A stretch of DNA of 6,746 nt from DATKLL01 sp035542475 (GCA_035542475.1 DATKLL010000111.1:1-6746), one strand, 5' to 3'; positions 1 to 6,359 are shown, numbered from the stretch's first letter. Notes: generated from the letters alone by a model not told the origin. A program made the numbers and translations.

Positions 1-296
1 GCTTTTTTGAATACATTCGGCAGTACTCTGGTATCAGGGTTGAGGAAAAAGATGTAGCGTCCGGTGCACAGTGACAATACCTGGTTGTTTGCAGCACCGA
101 ATCCCCTGTTCTCAGGGTTAACAATAAGATGCACAAAAGGAAAATTTTTCCGGACGTAACTTACACTATCGTCTGTCGATGCATTGTCAACAACAAATAC
201 CTCTTTAACTATGTCATCGGATTCGATGACCGATCTGAGACATGTTCCAATCAAATTGGCTGTGTTATAAGATACTATGATAACTGATAAATCCAT
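1..296 (-). CDS. Glycosyltransferase family 2, WbbL-like (partial, N-terminal 98 residues)
   Basis: This is the start of a GT-A fold family 2 glycosyltransferase; the rest lies beyond the left edge. It begins MDLSVIIVSYNT, the usual first beta strand of the nucleotide-sugar fold. It then shows VVDNAS (about residues 35-40), NRGFGAANN (63-71) and NPDT (86-89, the DxD-equivalent that binds metal and nucleotide-diphosphate sugar). This set is typical of the WbbL/rhamnosyltransferase-type group (COG1216), which acts at the cytoplasmic face of the inner membrane on O-antigen or EPS acceptors. The start is the ATG three bases after the stop of the upstream GT4 gene, so it is the third gene of the leftward operon. 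No good ribosome binding site is visible, and translational coupling is likely. The sugar specificity cannot be told, because the acceptor-binding half is missing. It closely resembles the complete enzyme at 5321-6238 in the same motifs. Confidence 0.9.
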   Translation of the reverse strand, partial: MDLSVIIVSYNTANLIGTCLRSVIESDDIVKEVFVVDNASTDDSVSYVRKNFPFVHLIVNPENRGFGAANNQVLSLCTGRYIFFLNPDTRVLPNVFKK

Positions 297-299
297 TTG

Positions 300-1442
300 T
301 TACGATTTATACTCTAAAAGTTCATCATAAATATTTTCGTATTTTTTTGATACAGCATCCCATGTATTGTGGAGAGCAGTCTTGTAGGCTGCTTCACCCA
401 TTCTCAATCTTACTTCTTTGTTTAGCAGAATGCCGAATTTTTCACTGACGCTATCAATATCAGCTCTATTCTCAATGACAAATCCGTTTGCACCGTTGAG
501 TACAAGGTCTTTTGCACCAACGTTGCCGCTCACGACAACGGGCAGCGATGCCGCCATGGCTTCGAGGACGGCGATGCCGAAGGTGTCAAATTTTGAGAGG
601 ATGGAAAATATATCACTTGCCAGGTAGATTCGTTCGAGGTTTTCTCTGTGTACGCCCGCGAAAATAACATCCCCGCCGATTCCCAAGTTTCCGGCAATCT
701 GCATGTAGCCCTTTTCATCTCCTCTGCCGACGACCAGTAATTTTATTTTTTGGGGATGAAGCTTTGCCTTCACCTTCGCTATAGAGGCCAAAACTTGATC
801 AAGACCCTTGATATCAAAATTCATAGATACGAAGAGAATGACAACATCTTCAGTATCGATCTTCAAGATGTTCCTGATTTCAATGCGGCACCGCTCGCGG
901 TCAAGCTCAGTGAATCTTGATACATCAATGCCCGGATGAATAACCTTGATTCTATCCGGATCGACGTCATAATATCGTAAAAATGCCTTTTCTGCCAGGT
1001 TCGACACGGATATGAATCTCCGGCACCTTGGGTTCCTGACCAGCCATCTTTCCACCCATGCTATGGCACGATCATTGAGCCCCATATATTTATTCCGGAC
1101 TTCGTGAACCCAGAATTCGTGGGGCACACCGTGCATTGTATAAATGTCCGCATCGAATATCCTGTCGTGAGTATGAATAAGGTCGAAATCCATCTTCGCA
1201 ATTCTGCGTTTTACGAAGAAGGCATAGCTCAGAGTTGTCAGGAATCTGGGAAAGGTGATAATGGGCACCTTGCAGAAAGTAAGACGGTCTGTGTTTGTTA
1301 CCCATTTATTGGCGAAGACACTGATATCATAATACGGATTACTGGCTATCTGTCCGGTGAGTTCCGAAACAAAATGTTCTGCTCCGCCAACAAGACCATA
1401 CTTTGGAATAGCGACGGCTATTTTACGGCTGTTACGCGCCAT
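300..1442 (-). CDS. Glycosyltransferase family 4 (GT-B fold), LPS/EPS sugar transferase
   Basis: This 380-residue protein has the length and layout of a retaining GT4 glycosyltransferase (GT-B fold). The N-terminal acceptor domain carries the glycine-rich loop GGAEHFV (19-25) and an HTHDRIFDAD stretch (90-99). The linker has FISVSNLAEKAF (143-154) and VIHPGIDVSRF (167-177), as in the WaaG/RfaG and PimA-type group. The C-terminal donor domain has FVSMNFDIKGLD (204-215), VVGRGDE (237-243) and the donor-binding stretch FDTFGIAVLEAMA (285-297). In the usual EX7E signature the first acidic residue is Glu; here it is Asp286, with Glu294 kept. There is no signal peptide, so it should act in the cytoplasm or at the inner membrane. 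The ATG overlaps the stop of the upstream ligase/polymerase gene by one base (TAATG), and the next GT2 gene starts three bases after its stop. The donor sugar is unknown; a WaaG-like core hexosyltransferase is possible but not shown. Confidence 0.93.
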   Translation of the reverse strand: MARNSRKIAVAIPKYGLVGGAEHFVSELTGQIASNPYYDISVFANKWVTNTDRLTFCKVPIITFPRFLTTLSYAFFVKRRIAKMDFDLIHTHDRIFDADIYTMHGVPHEFWVHEVRNKYMGLNDRAIAWVERWLVRNPRCRRFISVSNLAEKAFLRYYDVDPDRIKVIHPGIDVSRFTELDRERCRIEIRNILKIDTEDVVILFVSMNFDIKGLDQVLASIAKVKAKLHPQKIKLLVVGRGDEKGYMQIAGNLGIGGDVIFAGVHRENLERIYLASDIFSILSKFDTFGIAVLEAMAASLPVVVSGNVGAKDLVLNGANGFVIENRADIDSVSEKFGILLNKEVRLRMGEAAYKTALHNTWDAVSKKYENIYDELLEYKS

Positions 1443-2746
1443 TAATCAGACGGACGAACCCCTTTGCCCCGATACTGCCTGACTATTGATGACCTAGTCT
1501 TACCATCAATATCCTGTTTGTTGTTGAGATGCCATAGGATGGCCATCATGGCCATTATGGTATAAAACACTATAGCTGGCGGTCCACTCATCGTGCTTTC
1601 AAACAGTCCCTGAATTAAAAATGCAATCAGAGCCACCATTAAACAGAAGCTCCAGTGTCTGAAGAAGTCTTTTTTACCGTTCTTGATGACATGCCGACCC
1701 ATGCGGAAAAATTCAAACAAAATGTAAAAGAAAAATGCAAGACCGACCAGACCCAGACGCACTGCAATATCAACTACAAGGTTGTGGGGTGCTTTTAGAG
1801 GTTCAAGTTGCCTGTATTTGATCGGGACTCTTTCATTGTATTCAGCTAGCAAGTTCTCGTCGAAGTACGTCTGCATCCCGAAACCGATACCGGCAATGGG
1901 ATGATCTTTTAACATTTCACCGAAACAGTACCATGCATTTATTCGCTGACTTATACTCATGGTATCTATAGCGGCTTGTGGAGACAGCCGATTTTTTACC
2001 GGCATTAAAAATACAGCCATGATAAGAAAGAGGAAAAGAACAGAGATGGTCTTCTTATTTTTAGGGAATGATAAAAGCAGAGATACAAACATGGCCAAAA
2101 TAGACCCCCTTGTCTGTGTAGCAAGCGTTGCAGTAGACGTTACACATATGCAAATGGCCAAAATGATCTTTCGATATCCTATTTCTTCTCTCATGAACTG
2201 GTAGAGGCATAGCAGCATCGCAAATAGCGTGGAAATGCCGATAGTATTAGATGCGATCTCGTCCATGAACAGTCCTAACTTAGTAGAAAGACTGTATCCT
2301 AATATAAGATAGAAATAAACCATAATCCAGACTGAAAAAATGGCCGTTGAGACGATGATAGTCCATATGAGGATACGTAACCGCTCCTTCGTGTTAAAGA
2401 AGTTGAAAAGCAGGTAGAAGACGGCCAGATATTTTATCAGATGCGCATAAACATCATGGATGCTGTTGTCTTTATTGAGGGCGAAGAAAAGACCCACGCA
2501 ACTCCAGAGAACAAGCAGGGCAAAGGGAATGGATAAGGGTGTGCGCATAGAAAAGGACGTCTTCCTGAGAATCAGCAAAATTAACAGAATTAAAACCGCC
2601 CCGTAAAACGTAATCTCCTCAATGGCTGTAGTCCTAGGATAGGGATTACGAATAATGAATATACCCATTAGCACAGGAATACTCAGATTCAGGAATTCAA
2701 ATAGTCGTCCATATCTGGTTGATACGGTGGTTGAAAGCTGATTCAT
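1442..2746 (-). CDS. O-antigen ligase / polymerase family membrane protein (WaaL/Wzy-like)
   Basis: This 434-residue polytopic protein has about 10-12 hydrophobic segments (for example near 22-35, 46-61, 72-91, 103-117, 126-148, 194-208, 233-250, 329-347, 366-385 and 390-407). A large hydrophilic loop lies at about 251-325 and should face the periplasm. The loops carry the marks of the O-antigen ligase family (Wzy_C, PF04932): TRGS with Arg213, HPIAGIGFG (282-290), and PHN with His321 followed by a hydrophobic LGLVGL stretch. In WaaL the equivalent Arg and His are needed to move glycan from undecaprenyl diphosphate to lipid A-core; Wzy-type polymerases share the fold and similar loops. Sequence alone does not separate ligase from polymerase. 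It is the first gene of the leftward operon and overlaps the GT4 gene by one base. The ATG used has no visible Shine-Dalgarno; the next in-frame Met is residue 28, which would cut into the first membrane segment, so the longer start is preferred. Confidence 0.88.
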   Translation of the reverse strand: MNQLSTTVSTRYGRLFEFLNLSIPVLMGIFIIRNPYPRTTAIEEITFYGAVLILLILLILRKTSFSMRTPLSIPFALLVLWSCVGLFFALNKDNSIHDVYAHLIKYLAVFYLLFNFFNTKERLRILIWTIIVSTAIFSVWIMVYFYLILGYSLSTKLGLFMDEIASNTIGISTLFAMLLCLYQFMREEIGYRKIILAICICVTSTATLATQTRGSILAMFVSLLLSFPKNKKTISVLFLFLIMAVFLMPVKNRLSPQAAIDTMSISQRINAWYCFGEMLKDHPIAGIGFGMQTYFDENLLAEYNERVPIKYRQLEPLKAPHNLVVDIAVRLGLVGLAFFFYILFEFFRMGRHVIKNGKKDFFRHWSFCLMVALIAFLIQGLFESTMSGPPAIVFYTIMAMMAILWHLNNKQDIDGKTRSSIVRQYRGKGVRPSD

Positions 2747-2801
2747 ATAATATCAATTATTGAAAAAACAAATTTACGTCGCCTGTTTAGCACACTTTGC
2801 T

Positions 2802-2821
2802 TTAAAATTACACTATTTTAA
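2802..2821. repeat. Short AT-rich inverted repeat in the divergent intergenic region
   Basis: The arms TTAAAAT (2802-2808) and ATTTTAA (2815-2821) are perfect 7-base complements around a 6-base spacer TACACT. The dyad sits near the middle of the divergent region, where an operator would be expected. AT-only arms of this length arise easily by chance, and no protein is known to bind it. Confidence 0.3.
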
Positions 2822-2835
2822 TCGGATTCTCATTG

Positions 2836-2844
2836 TGGTATAGA
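2836..2844 (+). promoter_or_regulatory. Possible extended -10 promoter element
   Basis: TG-G-TATAGA matches the extended -10 pattern TGnTATAAT at the TG and at four of the six hexamer bases. It lies about 50 bases upstream of the ATG at 2891. The hexamer 17 bases upstream is not a recognisable -35, so this is only a candidate. Confidence 0.22.
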
Positions 2845-2890
2845 TCGGCAAACCACTACAAAGACGCGGACTAAAGCACGAGTATTATCC

Positions 2891-3814
2891 ATGATACCTG
2901 ATATCTCGTATCTTATACTGAATTACAATCCTTCGGGGGAGAAAGGTGCCACGGAAATATTGGACAGCGTCTTATCAGTATTCTACGAACGCAAAAGCCC
3001 AAACCTTTCCAGTGATGTTTATCTCCTCGATCAAGGATCACCTGAAAGCCATCAAAAATGGCTCGGTGATAAACAGAGGCAGTATGGTTTTTCTTCGATC
3101 CTTCTAAATCGTAATACGGGGATCAGCGGGGCTATCAATCTTTTTGTGAGGATATGTAAATCCCCGATTGTAGCATTGATAACTTCGGATGTTCTTATTA
3201 CCACTGGCATGGATGAAGATTTGTTCAAGAAGGTGCAAATTCCGGAAGTTTACCAGGCCACGCCATTCACGGATAAAAGTGATCTGGATTTTCAGAAGTG
3301 GCAGCCGAGAGAAAACTTCGGCACCGATCGGGTGGATTTAACGGATCTTAAGGAGAGTGAGACGTCATTTTTCGGAAAGCTCATGAAAAAAGAGAAGAAA
3401 GGTTATATCAGGTATATTGGAGTAGAATTTAACGTCATGTTCTGGCGCAGGGCTATATTTGATAAAATTGGCTATTTTGATGAGCGATGGAAGGCTTGCT
3501 ATGAGAATAACGATTTTTCTTTGCGATGCTTTTTGGCTGGCGGGTATACAGCGCTAAGCACGGAGTCATTTGTATGGCATTATCACAAGGTAACGGAAAA
3601 GAATAAATCACGTGAGCAATGTTTCGTTCATTATGGGGATGATTGGGCACAAAAGCTGAGAAAAATGTGGGATGATAAGTGGCCCGGCTTGAATAAGCAC
3701 ATAGATATATACAAACCGTTGCACGACAAAGACATAACCCATTATCCCAGGCTCTATGAACAGTTTAAAGAGAATATTTACTTGCCCTTTGAGCAGAAGA
3801 CGGGTTATTTCTGA
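2891..3814 (+). CDS. Atypical glycosyltransferase family 2 protein
   Basis: This 307-residue protein has a GT-A/GT2 fold with diverged motifs. It opens with DISYLILNYN (4-13), has LLDQGS (45-50) where relatives have VVDNAS, and NRNTGISGAIN (73-83) as the NxGxxxAxN loop. TSDV (98-101) stands at the DxD position. Later come FDERW (196-200), YENNDFSLRCFLAGGY (204-219) in place of the usual EExDW-type catalytic-base region, and a VWHYH stretch (228-232) that could supply the C-terminal metal ligand. The last 75 or so residues are rich in Trp, Lys and Tyr and match no motif I recognise. No signal peptide or membrane segment is seen, so it should be cytoplasmic. It is the first gene of the rightward group, with a modest GAG eight bases before the ATG. 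A glycan glycosyltransferase is the best reading; the substrate is unknown and reduced or altered activity is possible. Confidence 0.82.
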   Translation: MIPDISYLILNYNPSGEKGATEILDSVLSVFYERKSPNLSSDVYLLDQGSPESHQKWLGDKQRQYGFSSILLNRNTGISGAINLFVRICKSPIVALITSDVLITTGMDEDLFKKVQIPEVYQATPFTDKSDLDFQKWQPRENFGTDRVDLTDLKESETSFFGKLMKKEKKGYIRYIGVEFNVMFWRRAIFDKIGYFDERWKACYENNDFSLRCFLAGGYTALSTESFVWHYHKVTEKNKSREQCFVHYGDDWAQKLRKMWDDKWPGLNKHIDIYKPLHDKDITHYPRLYEQFKENIYLPFEQKTGYF

Positions 3815-3897
3815 CCTTCTAATAGACATACCTTAGTCTTGGTTGTGTGAAAAATCCGTACTGGGATGGTTAATTTCCTGGTCATATTGAAAAGATT

Positions 3898-4557
3898 ATG
3901 AGGCTATTGGAAATTAATAAAGATTCTCTGTCCATGACATTGGAAGCCGTGAGGCAGCGCTCCCAAAGGCACACGGATATCTGCGATCATCTGGAAACCT
4001 TGTTCATCGAGTGTTTAAATTTGTCGGCGAAACTTATTGTGGAATTGGGAGTGGGAGACGGGGAATCGACATTTGTTCTGGAGAATGTGGCTAGGCTCTG
4101 GAATGCAAAGCTGATCAGTGTCGATATCGCCGACTGCAAAAAAGTTTCATCTTATCGAAAAAGAATCTTTGTCCAAATGGACGATGTCGCGTTTGCCCGC
4201 GAGTTCCCTCTTTTTTGTGAAGAACATAATATCGAAAACGGGATTGATATACTTTTTATCGACACAAGCCACCTGCATGACCATACCGTCCAGGAAATTC
4301 AATCATGGTTTCCATATCTGGCAGTACACTCAAAGGTTATATTTCATGACACCAATATGAAAGAGATTTTTCACAGAAAAGACGGAAGCACTGGGCGCGG
4401 ATGGAATAACGAAAGGGGTGTCATAAGAGCTATTGAAGAATATTTCAATCGTTCCTTCAATGAAGAAACAGATTTCATAGATATTATTAATGGGTGGTTC
4501 ATCCGGCATTATGCACACTGCAATGGTTTAATGATACTTGAGAGATATGGAAAATAA
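3898..4557 (+). CDS. Class I SAM-dependent methyltransferase-like protein
   Basis: This 219-residue protein has a Rossmann-type class I methyltransferase core. Motif I is IVELGVGDGES (47-57), the SAM-binding glycine loop. The acidic residue ending strand 2 is Asp76 in LISVDIAD. The strand-4 region reads DILFIDTSHLHDHTVQEI (117-134), followed by VIFHDTN (147-153). The IDxSH...FHDT pattern is typical of the Methyltransf_24 and CmcI-like group, often found in polysaccharide loci, where members may O-methylate sugars. Helical residues 9-40 precede the core. The ATG is fixed by an in-frame TAA 27 bases upstream (3871-3873); only a weak purine stretch precedes it. The 3' end overlaps the next gene (ATG at 4547), so the two are translationally linked. 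Placement among glycosyltransferases suggests a sugar or glycan substrate, which is inference. Some members of this group are annotated as hydroxylases, so the reaction is not certain. Confidence 0.82.
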   Translation: MRLLEINKDSLSMTLEAVRQRSQRHTDICDHLETLFIECLNLSAKLIVELGVGDGESTFVLENVARLWNAKLISVDIADCKKVSSYRKRIFVQMDDVAFAREFPLFCEEHNIENGIDILFIDTSHLHDHTVQEIQSWFPYLAVHSKVIFHDTNMKEIFHRKDGSTGRGWNNERGVIRAIEEYFNRSFNEETDFIDIINGWFIRHYAHCNGLMILERYGK

Positions 4558-5320
4558 AATACCTCTTTCAGTGGCGATCATAACAAAAAATGAAGCTGAG
4601 AGCCTCCCGGACTGCTTGAGAAGCGTCTCTTTTGCCGAACAGATCGTGGTAGTGGACTCCGGCAGCACAGATGAGACCGTCAGAATTGCGTCCGACTTTG
4701 GCTGCGAAGTCTTCTCTGAACCGTGGCGGGGTTTTGGTCCTCAGAAGCAGTTTGCCATCGATCGTTGCAAAAGCCCATGGATTCTCGTCCTTGATGCTGA
4801 CGAGCGAATTCCTAAAGATACAGCTCAGGCTATCAAAACTCTCATACTAAGTCCGTCGACTGCCGCCGTGGGGTTCAGTTTCCCCCGTAAAAATTTCTTT
4901 CAGGGGAAGTGGATAAGACATGCGGGATGGTGGCCAGATCGGGTCATAAGGCTTTTCCAAAAAGAAAAGGGACGCATGACAAAGGCAAAGGTCCATGAGT
5001 CTGTGGAAGTTGACGGTCGCGTAGAACCGCTTACTTACCCTATGGAACATTACACGGAAAGTCGCCTCAGTCAAATACTCGTTAAAATTGATCAGTACTC
5101 AACCTTTGGAGCTGAAGAGGCCTTCAACGGGGGCAAGACTGCCTCAATCTGGTCTGCCGTGTTTCGTGCAAAGCTTGCCTTTTTCTACAACTATGTCTTG
5201 AGATTAGGCTTTCTCGACGGTTCTCAAGGGTTTACGCTGGCGGTTACCGATGCTGTGAATAAATTTTTTAAATACGCCAAGTTAGCGGAACTGTCTAGGC
5301 AGTCGCGTAAAAGATATTAA
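4547..5320 (+). CDS. Glycosyltransferase family 2, WaaE/KdtX-like LPS core glucosyltransferase
   Basis: This 257-residue protein matches the LPS-core beta-1,4-glucosyltransferase type (WaaE/KdtX, LgtF-like; GT2). Near the N-terminus it shows LSVAIITKNEAESLPDCL (7-24), IVVVDSGSTDET (33-44), the diagnostic EPWRGFGPQKQFAI stretch (58-71), and VLDADERIP (81-89) with Asp83-x-Asp85 as the metal-binding DxD. FFQGKWIRHAGWWPDRVIRL (117-136) and KVHESVEVDG (148-157) follow in the family's usual order. The C-terminal part, with AKLAFFYNYVLRLGFLDG (208-225), is amphipathic to hydrophobic and probably sits on the membrane. Characterised relatives add glucose to the first heptose of the inner core; the sugar here is not proven. 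I chose the ATG at 4547, where the family begins with a few residues before LSV. It overlaps the methyltransferase-like gene by 11 bases. A TTG at 4538 would add three residues but has no better ribosome site. The next gene starts directly after its stop. Confidence 0.92.
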   Translation: MENKIPLSVAIITKNEAESLPDCLRSVSFAEQIVVVDSGSTDETVRIASDFGCEVFSEPWRGFGPQKQFAIDRCKSPWILVLDADERIPKDTAQAIKTLILSPSTAAVGFSFPRKNFFQGKWIRHAGWWPDRVIRLFQKEKGRMTKAKVHESVEVDGRVEPLTYPMEHYTESRLSQILVKIDQYSTFGAEEAFNGGKTASIWSAVFRAKLAFFYNYVLRLGFLDGSQGFTLAVTDAVNKFFKYAKLAELSRQSRKRY

Positions 5321-6238
5321 ATGGATATTTCAATCATAATCGTAAACCGGAATACCAGAGATCTCCTCCAGAACTGCCTCGAATCGATATCTAAAACTAT
5401 CCATGATATCAGTTATGAGATCATCGTTGTGGACAATGCCTCTCAGGATGGCAGCGATTCCATGCTGAAGGAAAAATATCCGCAGGTGAGACTCATACAA
5501 AATAAAGAAAACCGCGGTTTCGGAGCAGCCAACAACCAGGCGATGCGTATAATGGACGGCAAGTATGCACTTTTATTGAATTCCGATACGGCTTTAACAG
5601 AAAGTGCCGTTCATGAATTATATAAGTTCATGGAAAACCACTCGGAAGCGGCCATGTCCTGTGGCCAACTCCTTAATGCGGACGGCAGCAAACAAAACTC
5701 CATCGCCAGTTTTCCAACGCTTATTACACTGTTTACCAATACACCAGTGCTTGAATATTTATTCCCTAAACATTATCCGAGCAAGCGCTACAATTACGAA
5801 AAACCGATAGAGGTAGATTCAGGTATTGGCGCCTGTCTCCTGGCTCGTAAGAAAGCTATCGACGACGTAGGTATGTTTGATGAACGCTACTTTTTCTTTT
5901 TTGAAGAAACCGACTGGGCTTATCGGATGAAGACCGCGGGCTGGAAAATCTACTACGTGCCAACCGCCTTTATATATCATTTTCAGGGACAAAGTATCGG
6001 CAGGGATATCCGCTCAAGAATCGAGTTCTACCGCTCCCGCTACCAATTCTTTCGAAAATGGAAAAAGAGTCCTTATTATAAGCTTGTGCGTTGTGTGATA
6101 ATCACCCGGTTATTTATAAACTGGCTGCTGACGGCAATTGCAAACGCCTTTTCACTGGGTATGAATCGCCAACTCCGCGATAAATTTATCGTTTATTCAA
6201 AGCTTATCCTGTGGCATCTGCATATTCCCCCGACCTAA
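5321..6238 (+). CDS. Glycosyltransferase family 2, WbbL-like (rhamnosyltransferase-type)
   Basis: This complete 305-residue GT2 enzyme has all the expected motifs in order: MDISIIIVNRNT (1-12), VVDNAS (36-41), NRGFGAANN (64-72), LNSDT (86-90, the DxD equivalent), GACLLARK (170-177), FDERYFFFFEETDWAYRM (186-203) holding the acidic catalytic-base region, and a late His220 in FIYHFQGQS. This set defines the WbbL group (COG1216), whose known members add rhamnose or other deoxysugars to lipid-linked O-antigen or mycobacterial linkers. The C-terminal 50 residues contain a hydrophobic helix (about 257-280) that may anchor it to the inner membrane. The ATG follows the previous stop with no gap (TAAATG), and the only ribosome site is a weak AAAAGAT, so reinitiation is likely. 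It ends in a tandem TAATAA stop. It is the last gene of this rightward group. The donor sugar is inferred only at family level. Confidence 0.93.
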   Translation: MDISIIIVNRNTRDLLQNCLESISKTIHDISYEIIVVDNASQDGSDSMLKEKYPQVRLIQNKENRGFGAANNQAMRIMDGKYALLLNSDTALTESAVHELYKFMENHSEAAMSCGQLLNADGSKQNSIASFPTLITLFTNTPVLEYLFPKHYPSKRYNYEKPIEVDSGIGACLLARKKAIDDVGMFDERYFFFFEETDWAYRMKTAGWKIYYVPTAFIYHFQGQSIGRDIRSRIEFYRSRYQFFRKWKKSPYYKLVRCVIITRLFINWLLTAIANAFSLGMNRQLRDKFIVYSKLILWHLHIPPT

Positions 6239-6291
6239 TAAGGTAAGCTTTGTTCTTTTAAATAGACCCCCTTCATCTCTTCTTTTTTTTC

Positions 6292-6320
6292 TTGACAACC
6301 TTTTTTTATTGAATTAATCT
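6292..6320 (+). promoter_or_regulatory. Candidate sigma70 promoter of the MarR-type regulator
   Basis: A perfect -35 TTGACA (6292-6297) is followed after 17 bases by TAATCT (6315-6320), which matches the -10 consensus at three of six positions. A run of eight T at 6283-6290 lies directly upstream and seven T at 6301-6307 lie in the spacer, as in AT-rich, intrinsically bent promoters. Transcription would start near 6327, at the edge of the palindrome. Confidence 0.5.
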
Positions 6321-6329
6321 CCACTATGC

Positions 6330-6344
6330 GTTCACGGAGTGAAC
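6330..6344. promoter_or_regulatory. Palindromic probable operator GTTCACGGAGTGAAC
   Basis: Perfect 6-base arms GTTCAC (6330-6335) and GTGAAC (6339-6344) flank a 3-base centre GGA. Two further outer pairs (6326-6327 with 6347-6348) give a looser 23-bp dyad. Its place just downstream of the likely transcription start and before the start codon suits an operator bound by a dimeric winged-helix regulator, most simply autoregulation by the gene that follows. As RNA the same bases would form a small stem-loop close to the 5' end. No other perfect copy was noticed in this window. Confidence 0.5.
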
Positions 6345-6349
6345 ATATC

Positions 6350-6352
6350 GGA
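6350..6352 (+). promoter_or_regulatory. Ribosome binding site deciding the ATG start of the regulator
   Basis: GGA lies seven bases before the ATG at 6360. The competing in-frame GTG at 6339 lies inside the palindrome and has no ribosome site at a suitable distance, so the ATG is preferred. Confidence 0.4.
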
Positions 6353-6359
6353 TTTTAAT

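Larger units (their letters stand above)
2747..2890. promoter_or_regulatory. Divergent intergenic region between the two glycan operons
   Basis: This 144-bp AT-rich gap separates the starts of two oppositely oriented genes, so it must hold control signals for both unless they are read from distant promoters. For the rightward gene there is a possible extended -10 element, TGGTATAGA at 2836-2844, without a good -35, and a modest GAG at 2880-2882 eight bases before the ATG. I could not find a convincing sigma70 promoter for the leftward gene. An AT-only inverted repeat lies at 2802-2821. No small ORF of note is seen. Confidence 0.6.
6239..6359 (+). promoter_or_regulatory. Leader region of the MarR-type regulator
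   Basis: This 121-base non-coding stretch joins the last glycosyltransferase gene to the regulator. It starts with AT-rich sequence and has a pyrimidine run at 6267-6293 (one purine in 27 bases). It then holds a candidate sigma70 promoter (6292-6320), a GTTCAC-GGA-GTGAAC palindrome (6330-6344) and a GGA ribosome site (6350-6352). I see no GC-rich hairpin followed by a T-run that would mark an intrinsic terminator for the upstream operon, so read-through into the regulator is possible. Confidence 0.6.

Noticed and set aside
1104..1445. 113-codon plus-strand open frame inside the GT4 gene
   Set aside because: It lies antisense to a well-conserved GT4 coding region and its translation shows no domain or motif; it is a shadow of the real gene.
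1959..2204. 81-codon plus-strand open frame inside the ligase/polymerase gene
   Set aside because: It is antisense to conserved membrane segments and the TRGS motif, and its product has no recognisable features.
3608..3829. Minus-strand open frame across the end of the GT2 gene at 2891-3814
   Set aside because: It overlaps the coding sequence almost entirely, has no ribosome site I can see and no family resemblance.
3815..3897. Possible promoter or terminator in the 83-bp gap before the methyltransferase-like gene
   Set aside because: TTGTGT at 3843-3848 has no -10 at 16-18 bp, and no stem-loop with a T-run is present, so nothing could be called.
4538..4546. TTG start extending the WaaE-like gene by three residues
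   Set aside because: The ATG at 4547 gives the usual family N-terminus and the TTG has no better ribosome site, so the longer form is not supported.
6239..6266. Intrinsic terminator after the last glycosyltransferase gene
   Set aside because: The downstream T-runs are not preceded by a GC-rich hairpin; the only strong dyad lies beyond the promoter and is not followed by T residues in a terminator layout.
6339..6359. GTG start for the MarR-type regulator
   Set aside because: The GTG is one arm of the palindrome, has no suitably spaced Shine-Dalgarno, and the extra residues fall outside the recognisable domain.
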